Made by a program: the position numbers and the translations under genes. The notes below the pieces were generated by a model. It made no database searches and was not told the origin of the DNA. It saw only the letters and a program-made list of their open reading frames with translations. This document shows, one piece after another, positions 43,592 to 53,600 of a stretch of 64,000 nt of DNA (position 1 is the stretch's first letter; each line of letters starts with the position of its first letter). Origin of the DNA: Picosynechococcus sp. PCC 7117 (GTDB taxonomy: Bacteria > Cyanobacteriota > Cyanobacteriia > Cyanobacteriales > MRBY01); the NCBI RefSeq assembly GCF_001693275.1, contig NZ_CP016477.1, forward strand, positions 2,790,001 to 2,854,000, written 5' to 3'.

Positions 43592-43982
43592 AGGCGGTAG
43601 CTTGGAACAAGCAAACGACGATACAAAACTCAACAAATTGTCATTGGCGACAACATTGTCGATGTCTAAATCTAATTTTTTAGGGAGGCACCACTGGAAC
43701 CAAGCAATTCAAACGTCCAAGTCCGTAATTTGTTTGGTTAGTATGGCTAAAAATCGAGTTAACTCATTACACATTCTCAAAGGGGACTAGAACCCTTTGA
43801 AAGTCCTGGATTTTGGACGATATCTAAGAAACCCCTTAAAAAACGAGAGTTATAAGACTAGGACTTTGTTATGGAAACCAAACATAGCATGGAAATCTCA
43901 GCCCCCCGGCGAAACCCACAATCAATCAACAAAACTTAATTGTTTCTTAATGAAAATTTATATTTTTTTCTAGAAAAGGACT
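43592..43982. other. Spacer within the V4R/ferredoxin cluster with a perfect hairpin
   Basis: About 390 AT-rich bases with no supported gene split the cluster. TCAAAGGG (43777-43784) and CCCTTTGA (43793-43800) are exact inverted repeats with an eight-base loop. No T run follows on either strand, so it is more likely a leader or processing element than a terminator. The promoter for the six downstream genes may lie here. Confidence 0.4.
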
Positions 43983-44423
43983 TCAGGCACTTAACAGGCG
44001 TTCGAGAATATCCTGAGTCACAATGCCCCCCTGCTTAACAAGCAGTTCTCCGGTGCGGGGGTGGCGGATATCTTTCGGGGCATAGCGATTTTTTAGACGA
44101 TCGAGAATTTGTTGTAACTTTGTGAGGGTACGGGATGGTAGGTCACAAACAACGGTTTCTCCGTCACGCACATAGGCCTGGCAACTGAGGCGATAGGTGT
44201 CGCTAGATTTTTTCAGATTGTTGAGGATGGTTTGTTCTTGGGCCGTCACCGGGCTGAGTTGGGTCGCACCACTAACAACATGAACGACACAGGTACCGCA
44301 ATAGCCTTTGCCGCCACAGATGGCATCGAGGTGAACTTTGGCCCGCAGGAGCGCCTTGAGGAGAGTTTCGGTTTCGAGGGTTTGGAGTTGGATCGCCAGG
44401 GGGTCGATGCGGATTTGCGCCAT
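43983..44423 (-). CDS. [2Fe-2S] ferredoxin-like protein, second of cluster
   Basis: A 146-residue ferredoxin-type protein with cluster cysteines in AICGGKGYCGTC and the last in LSCQAYV, followed by a helical extension (TLTKLQQILDRLKNRYAPKD) and a tail RHPRTGELLVKQGG that mirrors the HPLTGEILVEE tail of the other ferredoxin. ATG at 44423 (MAQIRIDPLAI) is preferred to the longer frame from 44492. It begins the minus-strand series and is divergent from the lipoprotein gene, 150 bases away. Confidence 0.86.
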   Translation of the reverse strand: MAQIRIDPLAIQLQTLETETLLKALLRAKVHLDAICGGKGYCGTCVVHVVSGATQLSPVTAQEQTILNNLKKSSDTYRLSCQAYVRDGETVVCDLPSRTLTKLQQILDRLKNRYAPKDIRHPRTGELLVKQGGIVTQDILERLLSA

Positions 44424-44572
44424 GGTTAAATTCGGCTCAGAATTGGGATTAGGTAAGGGAACAAACAAGAAATCTTTATCAAAATAAGTCACAAGCTTTC
44501 CCCTGGCAAACTTTCTCAGGTGAAAACGGCAGGGAAATTTATTTCAATAGTTTTAGGGAGTCAGTAAAGGTG

Positions 44573-46207
44573 ATGCGACAAAGTTTATGGGCTAGACAAA
44601 ATGGGTTGGGGCGATCGCCTTGGGTTTGGGTTGGGTTAATTTGCCTCGGTGCTTGTAATGGGCAGTCTATTAGTTTGGAGGAACAGCCAGGGGATGTAAC
44701 AGCGCCATCTACCCCGGCCAATTGTCCCAGCACCGATGGAGCAGCCCAGCGATTGACGATTCAAGCGGATCTGTCAGTGGCGGATCAGTTCGATTTTACG
44801 GCGTGGGACATTCAAGCTGATTCAGATACTGTGACGGTGCAAACTCGGCATCATCAATTGGTTTTTTGTCGGGAAACCCAGAGTTGGGCGATTCTGCCGC
44901 CAACCACGGACAACACCTCTAATGCCGTTCAGGATCAGGAGTTGCTTTTAGCAGGGGAAGATCCGGCGTTTCAAACAGTCGAGCTAGCGGGAGAAGCCTA
45001 TCAATACCGTGTCCTCTTACGGCCAAATCCTTTTCTAGATTTTGAGAATCCCCCCGAAAAGGCAATTTTTGAACTGATTCCCCCAGGGGAAACCGAGGCG
45101 ATCGCCTTAGATCTTTATACCCTCGAACAGTTGCGGGCCAGTGGCATTGGTGCGGATCTAGGCATTCCCACGGTGACAGCGGCCATTCCTGTCGAAGAAA
45201 CGTTATTTTTTGCGGTTTCCTCAGAGCAAGGGGAAGGCTTTAGCGGCTTGAGTAGCCTAGTTCGCTATGACCCAAGCAACGGCAGCCTCGAATTACAGCA
45301 GCCGGACGAGTTGATTGCCACCCAAATTACTGACCTCCAGGCCACAACCAACGACGATCAAACAACTCTTTGGTTGGGGACAAAATATGCCGCCGAAGGT
45401 TCAAGCCTCATTCCCGCACGGGGCTTGGTGGCCTATGAATTTAATCAAGATTGGCGTGATGGCAAAATCTCGTTTCACACGATTCACAACAGTCCCTTGA
45501 TCGGGGCGATTCCCACCCAACTCTATGCCGAGGGGGATGTGCTCTGGGCGGCGACGGGGAACGGCATTTGCAACATTCAGTGGCGCAATATTGACCAGTG
45601 GGACGCGTGGAATTGTTGGCGCTTTGCCCTAGAAGCACAAGTGCCAGAGTCAGGTTTACCTATTTACCGCAGTCTGTTGGCAGAAACTCCCAGCACCACC
45701 CTAACCGCAGACACCGCCGAAGTGCTCTGGTGGGCGAGTACCGTCCCCTTTGGCATTGCCCATGAACAGCCGAAAAAAGGGCGTTTTGAAGTTGCTTATC
45801 CCACGGGTTTTCGGGTGACGGTACCGGAAGGGGCTTTCCAGTGGGACAGTGAACCCGGTGCGGATTTGTTGCCTTGGGAAGATCGTCTCTACTGGCCCGG
45901 CGAAGAATGGCATTGGGCAGGCGATCGCTTTGGGCGGAGTTTTGATGAAGTGATGGGGCAACAGGTGGGCCTGGGGCCAGTGGGCATTAGTGAGCAGGGC
46001 TATAACCCTGAAGGGATTCAAGATCTCAATGCCCTGCGGGGAGACTTAACACTTTTTGCCCTCGACCTAGACAGTACCACCGTGGATTATTTTTCCGGCT
46101 GGGTGGACGATGCTCTCCTCGAACCCGACTTTACCCTTGTTCCTTCTGAGAAAAAACCGATCACAACGGAATCCCCCCTCAAGGCGATCGCCGCTGAACT
46201 TTTCTAG
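44573..46207 (+). CDS. Large hypothetical lipoprotein, 544 aa
   Basis: A 544-residue exported protein with lipobox CLGAC (signal about 1-28) and a repetitive beta-rich body (for example ITDLQATTNDDQTTLWLGTK, IGAIPTQLYAEGDVLWAATG), reminiscent of two-component regulator propeller or NHL-like blades, though I cannot count blades reliably. It has no catalytic motif. ATG at 44573 follows an AAAGG purine stretch. It is followed in the same direction by three small exported proteins and then the CHAT operon, so it may be the outer sensor of that region; this is speculation. Confidence 0.8.
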   Translation: MRQSLWARQNGLGRSPWVWVGLICLGACNGQSISLEEQPGDVTAPSTPANCPSTDGAAQRLTIQADLSVADQFDFTAWDIQADSDTVTVQTRHHQLVFCRETQSWAILPPTTDNTSNAVQDQELLLAGEDPAFQTVELAGEAYQYRVLLRPNPFLDFENPPEKAIFELIPPGETEAIALDLYTLEQLRASGIGADLGIPTVTAAIPVEETLFFAVSSEQGEGFSGLSSLVRYDPSNGSLELQQPDELIATQITDLQATTNDDQTTLWLGTKYAAEGSSLIPARGLVAYEFNQDWRDGKISFHTIHNSPLIGAIPTQLYAEGDVLWAATGNGICNIQWRNIDQWDAWNCWRFALEAQVPESGLPIYRSLLAETPSTTLTADTAEVLWWASTVPFGIAHEQPKKGRFEVAYPTGFRVTVPEGAFQWDSEPGADLLPWEDRLYWPGEEWHWAGDRFGRSFDEVMGQQVGLGPVGISEQGYNPEGIQDLNALRGDLTLFALDLDSTTVDYFSGWVDDALLEPDFTLVPSEKKPITTESPLKAIAAELF

Positions 46208-46305
46208 AAAATTTTCTGGGGCGAAAGATAAAAAACTGCATAAGCAAAATTTCTGGTCACTATCACCTGGCAACACACAACAATCAATCAACAGGTAACT
46301 GACCC

Positions 46306-46785
46306 ATGACTACTTTCACTTTCTCTCGTCCCCAATCCCTCAAACTTGCTACCGCTGGTGCTTTCCTCGCTCTCGGTGTCCTGAGTATCGCTCAACCCGC
46401 TAAAGCCGATAATGTTTCTAGCAGCACAATGATTTCTAATCAAACCAGTGCCGCCGTCGGTGTGGGGAACTCCACTTCTAACACCATGGGCCAATCAAAT
46501 TTCCAAAACCAAAGCGGCTTCTTTAGTGGTGGCAACAACGGCGCCCAGTCTACAATTGTCGGTTCCCAAACTGCCGTGGCTGATGGCTTTTTCAACAACG
46601 TCAACAACAACCTCGGTCAATCCAGCACCCAACTCCAATCCGACGCCTTTGGGTTTGGCAATAATGCCAGCGTTGCCCAGGTGGGCGCCAGCCAAACAGG
46701 TGCGGGGAGCGGTTTCGGCAACAATGTCAACAACAGCAGCTTCCAGAACAGCTTCCAAAACCAAAGCTCTATCTTTTCTTTCTAA
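46306..46785 (+). CDS. Exported Asn/Gln/Gly-rich repeat protein
   Basis: A 159-residue protein with a signal peptide (about 1-34, cleavage near QPAKA) and a mature part almost free of charged residues. Two repeats of about 42 residues stand out: one starting SGFFSGGNNGAQSTIVGSQ and ending in FFNNVNNNLGQ, the next starting SDAFGFGNNASVAQVGASQ and ending in FGNNVNNSSFQ. The Q-x-G-x-x-N style spacing is like curlin repeats that form amyloid fibres, but the classical curlin consensus is not exact. Its own strong terminator follows, as for an abundant product. Confidence 0.8.
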   Translation: MTTFTFSRPQSLKLATAGAFLALGVLSIAQPAKADNVSSSTMISNQTSAAVGVGNSTSNTMGQSNFQNQSGFFSGGNNGAQSTIVGSQTAVADGFFNNVNNNLGQSSTQLQSDAFGFGNNASVAQVGASQTGAGSGFGNNVNNSSFQNSFQNQSSIFSF

Positions 46786-46794
46786 GACCAACAC

Positions 46795-46842
46795 CAGGGC
46801 AGTGGTTTAACCCAACTCTCCGTTCACAACTGCCCTGTTTTT
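46795..46842 (+). terminator. Intrinsic terminator of the repeat-protein gene
   Basis: CAGGGCAGT (46795-46803) and ACTGCCCTG (46829-46837) form a perfect 9-bp stem with a 25-base loop, followed by five T. It lies ten bases after the stop codon and 30 bases before the next gene, so read-through would be needed for joint transcription. Confidence 0.65.
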
Positions 46843-46871
46843 CCCCTGTTCCCTTCACCGAGGCCAAATCA

Positions 46872-47300
46872 ATGAAAATTCTCTTTGCTGGTTCCCCCTT
46901 CTGGATTATCTTTACCCCTTCTCTGCTTGTTCCCGTGACTTCTATCGGGATGCCCGCCCAGGCCGCCTGTGTGATGACCGATGTGTCCCTCCAAGTGGCA
47001 ATCCACGGTTCTCCAACTCCCGCTAACCAAAGTAACCAAGTCTTTATGGGCACAGGCAACCAACCCTGCTGGGGCAATACCACGACCAACACGAGCAGCC
47101 AGCTTTATGTCGGCTCTGGTAACGCCACCCAACAACGCACCAGTAGTCACTTTGTTGATGGCAATGGCGCGAGTCCCCTGGCTCCCTACGGCATCCAAAG
47201 TCCAACCATTGGCACCCAAATTAGTGTTCCCATTGATATCTATAGTCCCGCCCATGATCCAAATTTCATGGAGTCCCTGGGATTACCCCTTAGCCCTTAA
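46872..47300 (+). CDS. Exported small protein with short Q-x-x-x-G-x-G-N repeats
   Basis: A 142-residue protein with a signal peptide (about 1-32, ending MPAQA). The mature part has two short related units, QVFMGTGN and QLYVGSGN, in a Thr/Asn/Ser-rich region, and two cysteines (C33 and one in QPCWGN). The repeat spacing resembles the pattern of the preceding protein, so both may belong to one extracellular assembly. No named family. Confidence 0.72.
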   Translation: MKILFAGSPFWIIFTPSLLVPVTSIGMPAQAACVMTDVSLQVAIHGSPTPANQSNQVFMGTGNQPCWGNTTTNTSSQLYVGSGNATQQRTSSHFVDGNGASPLAPYGIQSPTIGTQISVPIDIYSPAHDPNFMESLGLPLSP

Positions 47301-47341
47301 ATCTACTATTTACTTTTTACTCGCCCCCGGAGAAACCAACC

Positions 47342-47755
47342 ATGTTTAACACAACTCGCAAGCTCGCTGTTTTTGGTTTAACAATGCTACTGCCCCTTAG
47401 TTTTGTCCCTGGGGCGATCGCCGACGACTATCAACCCTGGCTAAGCGTAGAAGAGGCCAAAGAATTCTGTAATACCCAGGAAATGGAAGACATGACCCAG
47501 GTGAACAGTTTCCACAACGAGGCCACAGTGACCGATAGCACTAGCACCCCGGACAGTACCACGACCCAGCATATCGATGCCCAAAATACCGGTTGGGGCA
47601 TGCAAACCATCGGTTCCATGAGTGCCAAGGATTGCTCTGCCGTGATCCAAGCAGAAGCCCACCGTTACGCCACCTACCAACAGCTAGAAAACGTGCGCTA
47701 TGTGAATGACTCTAATTTGCGCCAAGGTCTTTTGGGGAATATGTTGGCTTGGTAA
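47342..47755 (+). CDS. Exported small protein, 137 aa
   Basis: A 137-residue protein with a signal peptide (about 1-27, ending GAIADD) and a Thr/Ser/Gln-rich mature part (TVTDSTSTPDSTTTQHI) between two helical segments. Two cysteines (EFCNTQ, KDCSAV) could form a disulfide. It follows the two other exported genes in the same direction by 41 bases. No family recognised. Confidence 0.7.
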   Translation: MFNTTRKLAVFGLTMLLPLSFVPGAIADDYQPWLSVEEAKEFCNTQEMEDMTQVNSFHNEATVTDSTSTPDSTTTQHIDAQNTGWGMQTIGSMSAKDCSAVIQAEAHRYATYQQLENVRYVNDSNLRQGLLGNMLAW

Positions 47756-47769
47756 CCGGTTGGTGAACT

Positions 47770-48035
47770 ACTCCTTCCTCGCTTTAGCGTGAAGAAGCTT
47801 CCTACCCAAAGAACTGCTTTCTACTCCGAAAAATAGCGAGTCTTACATTCTGGCGATAGGCGGAAAACCCTCGTTCCGAAGGCCAAAATTCTTTTCTTGC
47901 AACACTGCCCGTTTAGCTTGGTTTTCGCTTAGGGAGAAGTGGTCAAGACAAACTTATAGTAGCATGAGTCTAACTCGCTTTCATCCCCTCCCTGCTCGTC
48001 ACAATAAACTGTGTGCGAGGAAGACGAATTCCCGC
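47770..48035. mobile_element. Candidate palindrome-bounded remnant (IS200/IS605-like MITE)
   Basis: A gene-free stretch with an imperfect hairpin near each end: 47774-47794 (CTTC and GAAG arms around CGC-TTTA-GCG) and 47995-48019 (CTCG-CACA paired with TGTG-CGAG). The right part has the CGCTTTCATCCCC ... GAATTCCCGC layout often seen at one end of IS200/IS605 elements, which carry subterminal hairpins in place of inverted repeats. No transposase or TnpB frame remains. It could be a miniature element or an unrelated leader of the next operon. Confidence 0.35.
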
Positions 48036-48144
48036 TTGTATCAGTTAAGAAAAAGCTCAATTAAGATGTATAGCGACAGGATAATGATACTTACAAAAAC
48101 ACCGCTATGCATTTTTGCTTGAATGGGGAACCCAAGGGGAGATC

Positions 48145-49563
48145 ATGAGTTATCCGAAGCAGTACTGGCACCTATACCGCATCAGTCTCCAGCATCGCCA
48201 AGGATACCACTGGGCACCACTCCCGACCGCCCAAACTTGGTTAGAGACCACAACTTTTTCGGCTAACACTTTACCAGAGCAGCTCCTCCAGGTCTTTCAA
48301 GGCAACCAAGGGGAATCATATTATCAGGCATTAGCAGGGCTATGTTTACGGTGTTACGTCTCCCAACCGATTCTCCAAAGTTGCCAACGCCTCGCGAGTT
48401 TATTTAGTGCCCAACAGAATTTTTCTTACCAAGACCTTTTGCCTCTGGTGCTCCACGACGACGGCCAGAGGTTAATTTTGATTGATGAGGCCACGGACAG
48501 CAATCAAGTCCAACTCAACGAAGCGGCCCAACTTAGCCCCTGTCAGTTTCAGATTTTTGCGGTGGAAATTCTCCGCTCCTATGGGGCTCAACGGGAAAAT
48601 AAACTCAGTTTGAAAAATTGGGCTTTTTTGAAAACGAAACAACATCCAGAGATTCGGGCTTTTTTAGCGGAATTTGGGTTTCAGCACCTCACGGATTGGG
48701 CCTTGTTAAACCGCGCCCGCAAAAGTCAGTTTGAGCAGTTAGCGCCTGCGGATCAATGTCTGCTGAAGGCTTTCCATGGGGTGTATCGTCGCGATCGACG
48801 CCAACAGACGAAACAACGCACCAAGTGCCAAACCCCCACGGAAGCACAACTTTTGGAAATGGATGCCTACTGCGTTGACCAGGGTTATCCGAGCCGCGCC
48901 CCGAAGTTACTCCTGGGGGATTTGCATCGCCTCGCGGAACAGTTGCGGCAATATGACATTTGGCGATCGCGGGAAAGTTTAGAAACCTACGACGCCGATA
49001 GTGGTGACTATGCCCCCAGGCGGGATCTTCCCCACGAAAGCCTCGATGAAGGGAACCTCGAACAACGGGAGCTGATCCAATTTTTGCATGACCAATTGGC
49101 GATCGCCTTTGACGAGAGCCTCCAGGACAACCTCAAACAAAAACAACAAAAACTCGCCAAGAGCAAACGCTACAAACCTTTTGCTGATCGCTACTTGCAA
49201 GGTCTTTTTCTCTATTACATCGAGGCCCAATCCCTCGCCGAAATTGCCCCCCAACTGGGCATGAGTAGCTGGGATCAAGCCCGCCGCATCCTCAATCCTG
49301 GGGATCTGCTGAATCAAGTGCGCCGCCAAACCACGGAAAAATTGCTCGCAAAACTCCTCGATCTCGCTCGCCAAAAGGGACTCACTGGCCCGGAACCCGA
49401 CCCAAACTACCTAAGTTCCCTTTGCCAGCAACTAGAACAATTTGTAGACCAAGAACTGTTTACGGAGGCCGCCGCCGAAATCCGCAGTGGCAAAAACCGT
49501 CGCTTCGACAGTGCCTACGCCCAAAAACTAAAGCATTACTTAACGAATGCCACCCCAAACTAA
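48145..49563 (+). CDS. Sigma-like/HTH protein at head of CHAT operon, 472 aa
   Basis: A 472-residue soluble protein. The last 130 residues contain a sigma-region-4-like helix-turn-helix context (FLYYIEAQSLAEIAPQLGM, then SSWDQARRILN), as in the cyanobacterial sigma-like proteins that precede DUF1822 genes; the rest has no recognised domain. ATG at 48145 is chosen because AGGGGAG stands five bases upstream; a TTG ten codons earlier is in frame. DUF1822 follows after 34 bases. It may direct transcription of the exported genes nearby; this is an inference from position. Confidence 0.72.
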   Translation: MSYPKQYWHLYRISLQHRQGYHWAPLPTAQTWLETTTFSANTLPEQLLQVFQGNQGESYYQALAGLCLRCYVSQPILQSCQRLASLFSAQQNFSYQDLLPLVLHDDGQRLILIDEATDSNQVQLNEAAQLSPCQFQIFAVEILRSYGAQRENKLSLKNWAFLKTKQHPEIRAFLAEFGFQHLTDWALLNRARKSQFEQLAPADQCLLKAFHGVYRRDRRQQTKQRTKCQTPTEAQLLEMDAYCVDQGYPSRAPKLLLGDLHRLAEQLRQYDIWRSRESLETYDADSGDYAPRRDLPHESLDEGNLEQRELIQFLHDQLAIAFDESLQDNLKQKQQKLAKSKRYKPFADRYLQGLFLYYIEAQSLAEIAPQLGMSSWDQARRILNPGDLLNQVRRQTTEKLLAKLLDLARQKGLTGPEPDPNYLSSLCQQLEQFVDQELFTEAAAEIRSGKNRRFDSAYAQKLKHYLTNATPN

Positions 49564-49597
49564 CCCCTAATCTTGCTTGACGCCGAGGAGCCCCAAA

Positions 49598-50602
49598 ATG
49601 TTCACCCAATCTGAATTCCGCCTACTGATCCCCGAAGAAATTACCCTCAGCGAGCTTGACTATGCCCTTGTCCAAACCTGGCCTGCTGGAAATTTGCCAG
49701 AAGCTGACCAGTGGCAGGCTTATTTAAATGGGCTGGGGTTAGTGGCCTTTGAAAATTGGCTTGGCGATCGCCTCCCAGAAAAACGTCGCCAACGGGATCT
49801 GACCCATCTGCCCCAGGTGGCCTATGTGACCGTAGGGGGTTTTAAAGTTTGCCTTTTAGCCCAGAGCGATTACCTCGACGAACAGGTGCTCTGGCCCCAG
49901 GAATACATTGAACAACCGGAACTCGCCGCCCATTTCTACGGCATTGTCGAAGTCGATGAAGAAGCAGAAACTGTCATTCTCAGGAGGATCAGCCGGGGCG
50001 ATCGCCTCCAAACTGCCCCCAAACGGGATGGCCATTATTGCTTCAGCCTCGATCACTTTGATGCCGAACTGAATCATTTCCTCGCTGACTGCCGTTACCT
50101 TTCCCCCGCCGCTATTCCCCTCCCCGTGAATGCCCTGGCAGAACTCAGAACCCAGGTGACAGAAACGATCACGAAACTCGGCAACTGGTTTGATAATGTC
50201 CTCGATCAAGGTTGGCAGGCCCTCGATCAGTTGATGCTGCCTGAAGCCCAGCTCGCCTTTGCCACCCGTAACCTCAGCGAAGATATCCAAGCTGGTAAAC
50301 TCCTCGATCTTGGTTTGAGCCTGGGCAATGAACAGGTGGTTCTCCTCGTCACCCTCGCCCCCACCGACGAAGACGATAAAGTTCGCATCCAGGCACGACT
50401 CCTCCCCTTTGAGGCAGAGTATCTCCCAGCGGATTTAAGTATTTCCCTCAAATCTAAGTCCGGCAAGGTGCTGCAAACAATCACCAGTCGGCAACAGGAC
50501 AGCTACATTCAACTCAAACCCTTTAAGGGTGTTCCCGGTAAAGTATTTCAAGTGGAGGTAAGCGGCGATGGTTGCACCGTCAACGAAACCTTTGAAATTT
50601 AA
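49598..50602 (+). CDS. DUF1822 family protein
   Basis: A 334-residue cytoplasmic protein of the cyanobacterial DUF1822 family (N-terminal LLIPEEITLSELDYALVQ and WQAYLNGLGLVAFENWL; mid-segment VGGFKVCLLA; end DSYIQLKPFKGVPGKVF). These genes often stand between a sigma-like gene and a CHAT gene, as here. The C-terminal 110 residues look like a beta sandwich. Role unknown. ATG at 49598 with AGGAG eight bases upstream is preferred to a TTG seven codons earlier. Its 3' end overlaps the CHAT gene by 35 bases. Confidence 0.85.
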   Translation: MFTQSEFRLLIPEEITLSELDYALVQTWPAGNLPEADQWQAYLNGLGLVAFENWLGDRLPEKRRQRDLTHLPQVAYVTVGGFKVCLLAQSDYLDEQVLWPQEYIEQPELAAHFYGIVEVDEEAETVILRRISRGDRLQTAPKRDGHYCFSLDHFDAELNHFLADCRYLSPAAIPLPVNALAELRTQVTETITKLGNWFDNVLDQGWQALDQLMLPEAQLAFATRNLSEDIQAGKLLDLGLSLGNEQVVLLVTLAPTDEDDKVRIQARLLPFEAEYLPADLSISLKSKSGKVLQTITSRQQDSYIQLKPFKGVPGKVFQVEVSGDGCTVNETFEI

Positions 50603-53600
50603 TTGGCTCAGTGATGCTAGCGTCACCATTTCCCTGGCCTTTGGTCGGGGGAGCCTCACCGAAGGATTTCCGACAATCACAGCCCAGATTTGGGAGATGG
50701 ATGTCCCTTTACCTCAGCAATTTGTTGGGCAACTGCCCGCTTTCCCAGACCTGCTCAATAGTCTGCAGCAGTGGCAAACGGTTTATCTCGCCCTCGCCCA
50801 GCGGCTGCAATTAGGACGACAGCGACAGGCCGAGGGAATGCGCAGTTTTGACGAAGAAGACGATGATTTTGAGATCGAAGAAGACGCCGTTACCCATGTA
50901 TCCCAGGTCAGCTTTGAGGACTTGTCCCAGCGGCTCCAACGGCAACTGAATGAATGGCTCCTCAGCCCCGGATTTACGCCCATTGTCCAGGCATTGCGAT
51001 CGCATCTTTCCCCAGAGATGCCCCTGCGGTTAATTTTGCAGACAGATGACCCGCATTTGCACCATTTGCCCTGGCAGGGTTGGCAATTTTTGGTGGATTA
51101 TCCCCTGGCGGAAGTGGCCCTCAGTCAGCCCCAGTTTTATCGTTTAAAAGAGATCACCCCCCAGAAAAAACGGCAACAGGTACGCATTTTGGCGATCCTC
51201 GGTAGTAGCCAGGGCATCGATCTGACGGCGGAACAACAACAACTCTCTGAAATTCCCGATGCGGAGGTGCAATTTTTAACGCAGCCCACCCGCCAGGAAT
51301 TTGATGCGGCCCTCTGGGATGAGCAAGGTTGGGATATTTTATTTTTCGCGGGCCACAGCCAGACAGATCAGCAAACGGGCCGCCTCTATCTCCACGATGG
51401 GCCAGAACACCGCAGCTTGACCCTGGAGCATTTACAGGAAGGCCTCCGCACAGCTTTGGAACGGGGGTTGCAGTTGGCGATTTTCAATTCCTGTGATGGG
51501 TTGGGTTTGGCGAATAGTTTAGGTAATCTCCAGATTCCCGTGACCATTGTGATGCGCGAACCGGTGCCGAATCGAGTCGCCCAGGACTTTTTTCAACGTT
51601 TTCTCGAAGGTTATGCGATCGCCCAACTGCCCCTTTATCAAGCAGTGAAACAGGCTCGACGTCAACTGCAAGGCCTAGAAAATGATTATCCTGGGGCGGC
51701 TTGGCTACCAATCATTTGCCAAAATAGCGCTTTATTGCCCCCCACTTGGTTGCAACTCGGTGGTTTGCCCCCCTGCCCCTATCGCGGTTTGAACACCTTC
51801 CAGGAACAGGATGCGGCGGTTTATTTCGGGCGGGAAAGTTTGCGAGAAAAGTTGGTAGAACGGCTCCAAAGCCAACCGCTGTTACCGTTGGTGGGAGCAT
51901 CCGGTAGTGGGAAATCGTCCCTGGTGTTTGCGGGGATTGTGCCCCAGTTGCGACAGGATGCTAGGTACAACTGGGCGATCCAAGTGATGCGTCCCGAAAA
52001 TGATCCCGTAGCAAGGTTGGCCCATGCCGTGGCAATGTGGCAGCCCGATATTTCAGAAACAAAATTGTTGCAATCCTTCCGAGGGGATACTCAAAGTTTA
52101 GGGACAGCGTTAGGACAAATTCAGCAAACCCAACCAAGGCAAACCCGCCGACTGCTGATCATTGATCAATTCGAGGAACTTTTTACCCTTAATCACCCAG
52201 AGGCACAGCGGCAATTTTTAGATCTGTTGGTGGCCGCCATCCAAGAAGCGCCCCAGTTTGTGGTGCTGCTTACTCTGCGGGCCGATTGTGTTGGGCCAGT
52301 GCTAGAACATCCCGGCCTGGGGAAACTCTGGCAACGCCATGAACCAGAATTTCTGCTGCCCCTTTCCCGTACGGATCTCCAGGCGGCGATCGCCCAACCT
52401 GCAGCCCTGATGGGAGTAAGGTTTGAGCCGGGTTTAGTGGAAAAAATAATCACAGAAGTACAAGACCAGGTGGGGAATTTACCCCTCCTCGAATTTGCCC
52501 TGACCCAACTGTGGCCCCACCAAGAGAAAGGTTGGCTCACCCATACCGCCTACGAAAATCTGGGGGGAATTACCGCCGCGCTCCGGGACTATGCCGAACA
52601 GGTTTATGGAAAACTCTCCGCTGACCAGCGGCCCCAGGTGCAAGCCCTCTTTTTGCAACTGATCCAAGTGCGGGAAGGAGCCGAAGCTACCCGACGGATT
52701 CTGCCGCAAACAGAAGTTAAAGCCTGGCCTCTCGCGTTGCAATTAGCTTCAGAACGGCTGTTGACGACGAATCGTGACCCGATCGGCAATACTGAAACTG
52801 TCGAAATTGTCCATGAAGCGTTAATTTGTCACTGGCAACGTCTCCAGGGTTGGATTGCCGACAATGCTGATTTCCTACGATGGCAAACCCGTTTAAATAA
52901 CGCCATTGAGCAATGGGAAAGCCACAATAACAGCGACGGTTATCTGTTGCGACAAGCGCCCTTGGTGGAGGCAGAGTTTTGGCTGGATAAAAGCCCCGAT
53001 CGCCTCAGTGATGCCCAACGGTTTTTTATTAACTTGGGTCTGGATTTGCGTACCCAAGAGGAAACGGCGATCGCCCTACGGCAACAACGGGAACTCGACC
53101 AGGAACGGAAAATTCGGCGCGGTGCCCAAAAACTGGCGGTGCTTTCCTCTGTGGCTTTGGTATTGCTAGGTTTAGCAGGGGGCTGGACTTGGTGGGAACG
53201 CCAACGATCGCTCAAAATTATCGAGACGATTTCGATTAATAGCTCGGCCACAACCCCGACCCTCCTCCGGGATTTACCCCGGTTCCTGACCATTGCCCAA
53301 CGGCGACAAAATACGGGGGACTTTGATTTGGCGATCGCCTATTACCAGAAAATTTTGCAGGAGATCACCAAACTCCAGGCGCGACCTGATTTAGCGGCGG
53401 CCCAGCAGCAGGAATTACAAGACCTTGCCAGCCAAACAAAACAACAATTAGTGGCTGTAATCCAACAGCAAAAATTGCCCACCCTCGAAACCGCCCTCGC
53501 CCAGGGAGAATTTGGCAGCCTCAAGCCCGAAACTAACCTTTTGGATTATGAAGATCAATATACCCCTGGGGCATTACGGGAAACTTATGGCCTCCTTTTA

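Noticed and set aside
43625-43665. ACAAATTGTC ... GACAACATTGTCGATGTC-like spaced repeats reminiscent of Tn7-like/CAST transposon ends
   Set aside because: Only one short cluster, no partner end, no tnsB/tnsC or Cas12k gene, and it partly overlaps the 5' region of a real gene; most likely chance.
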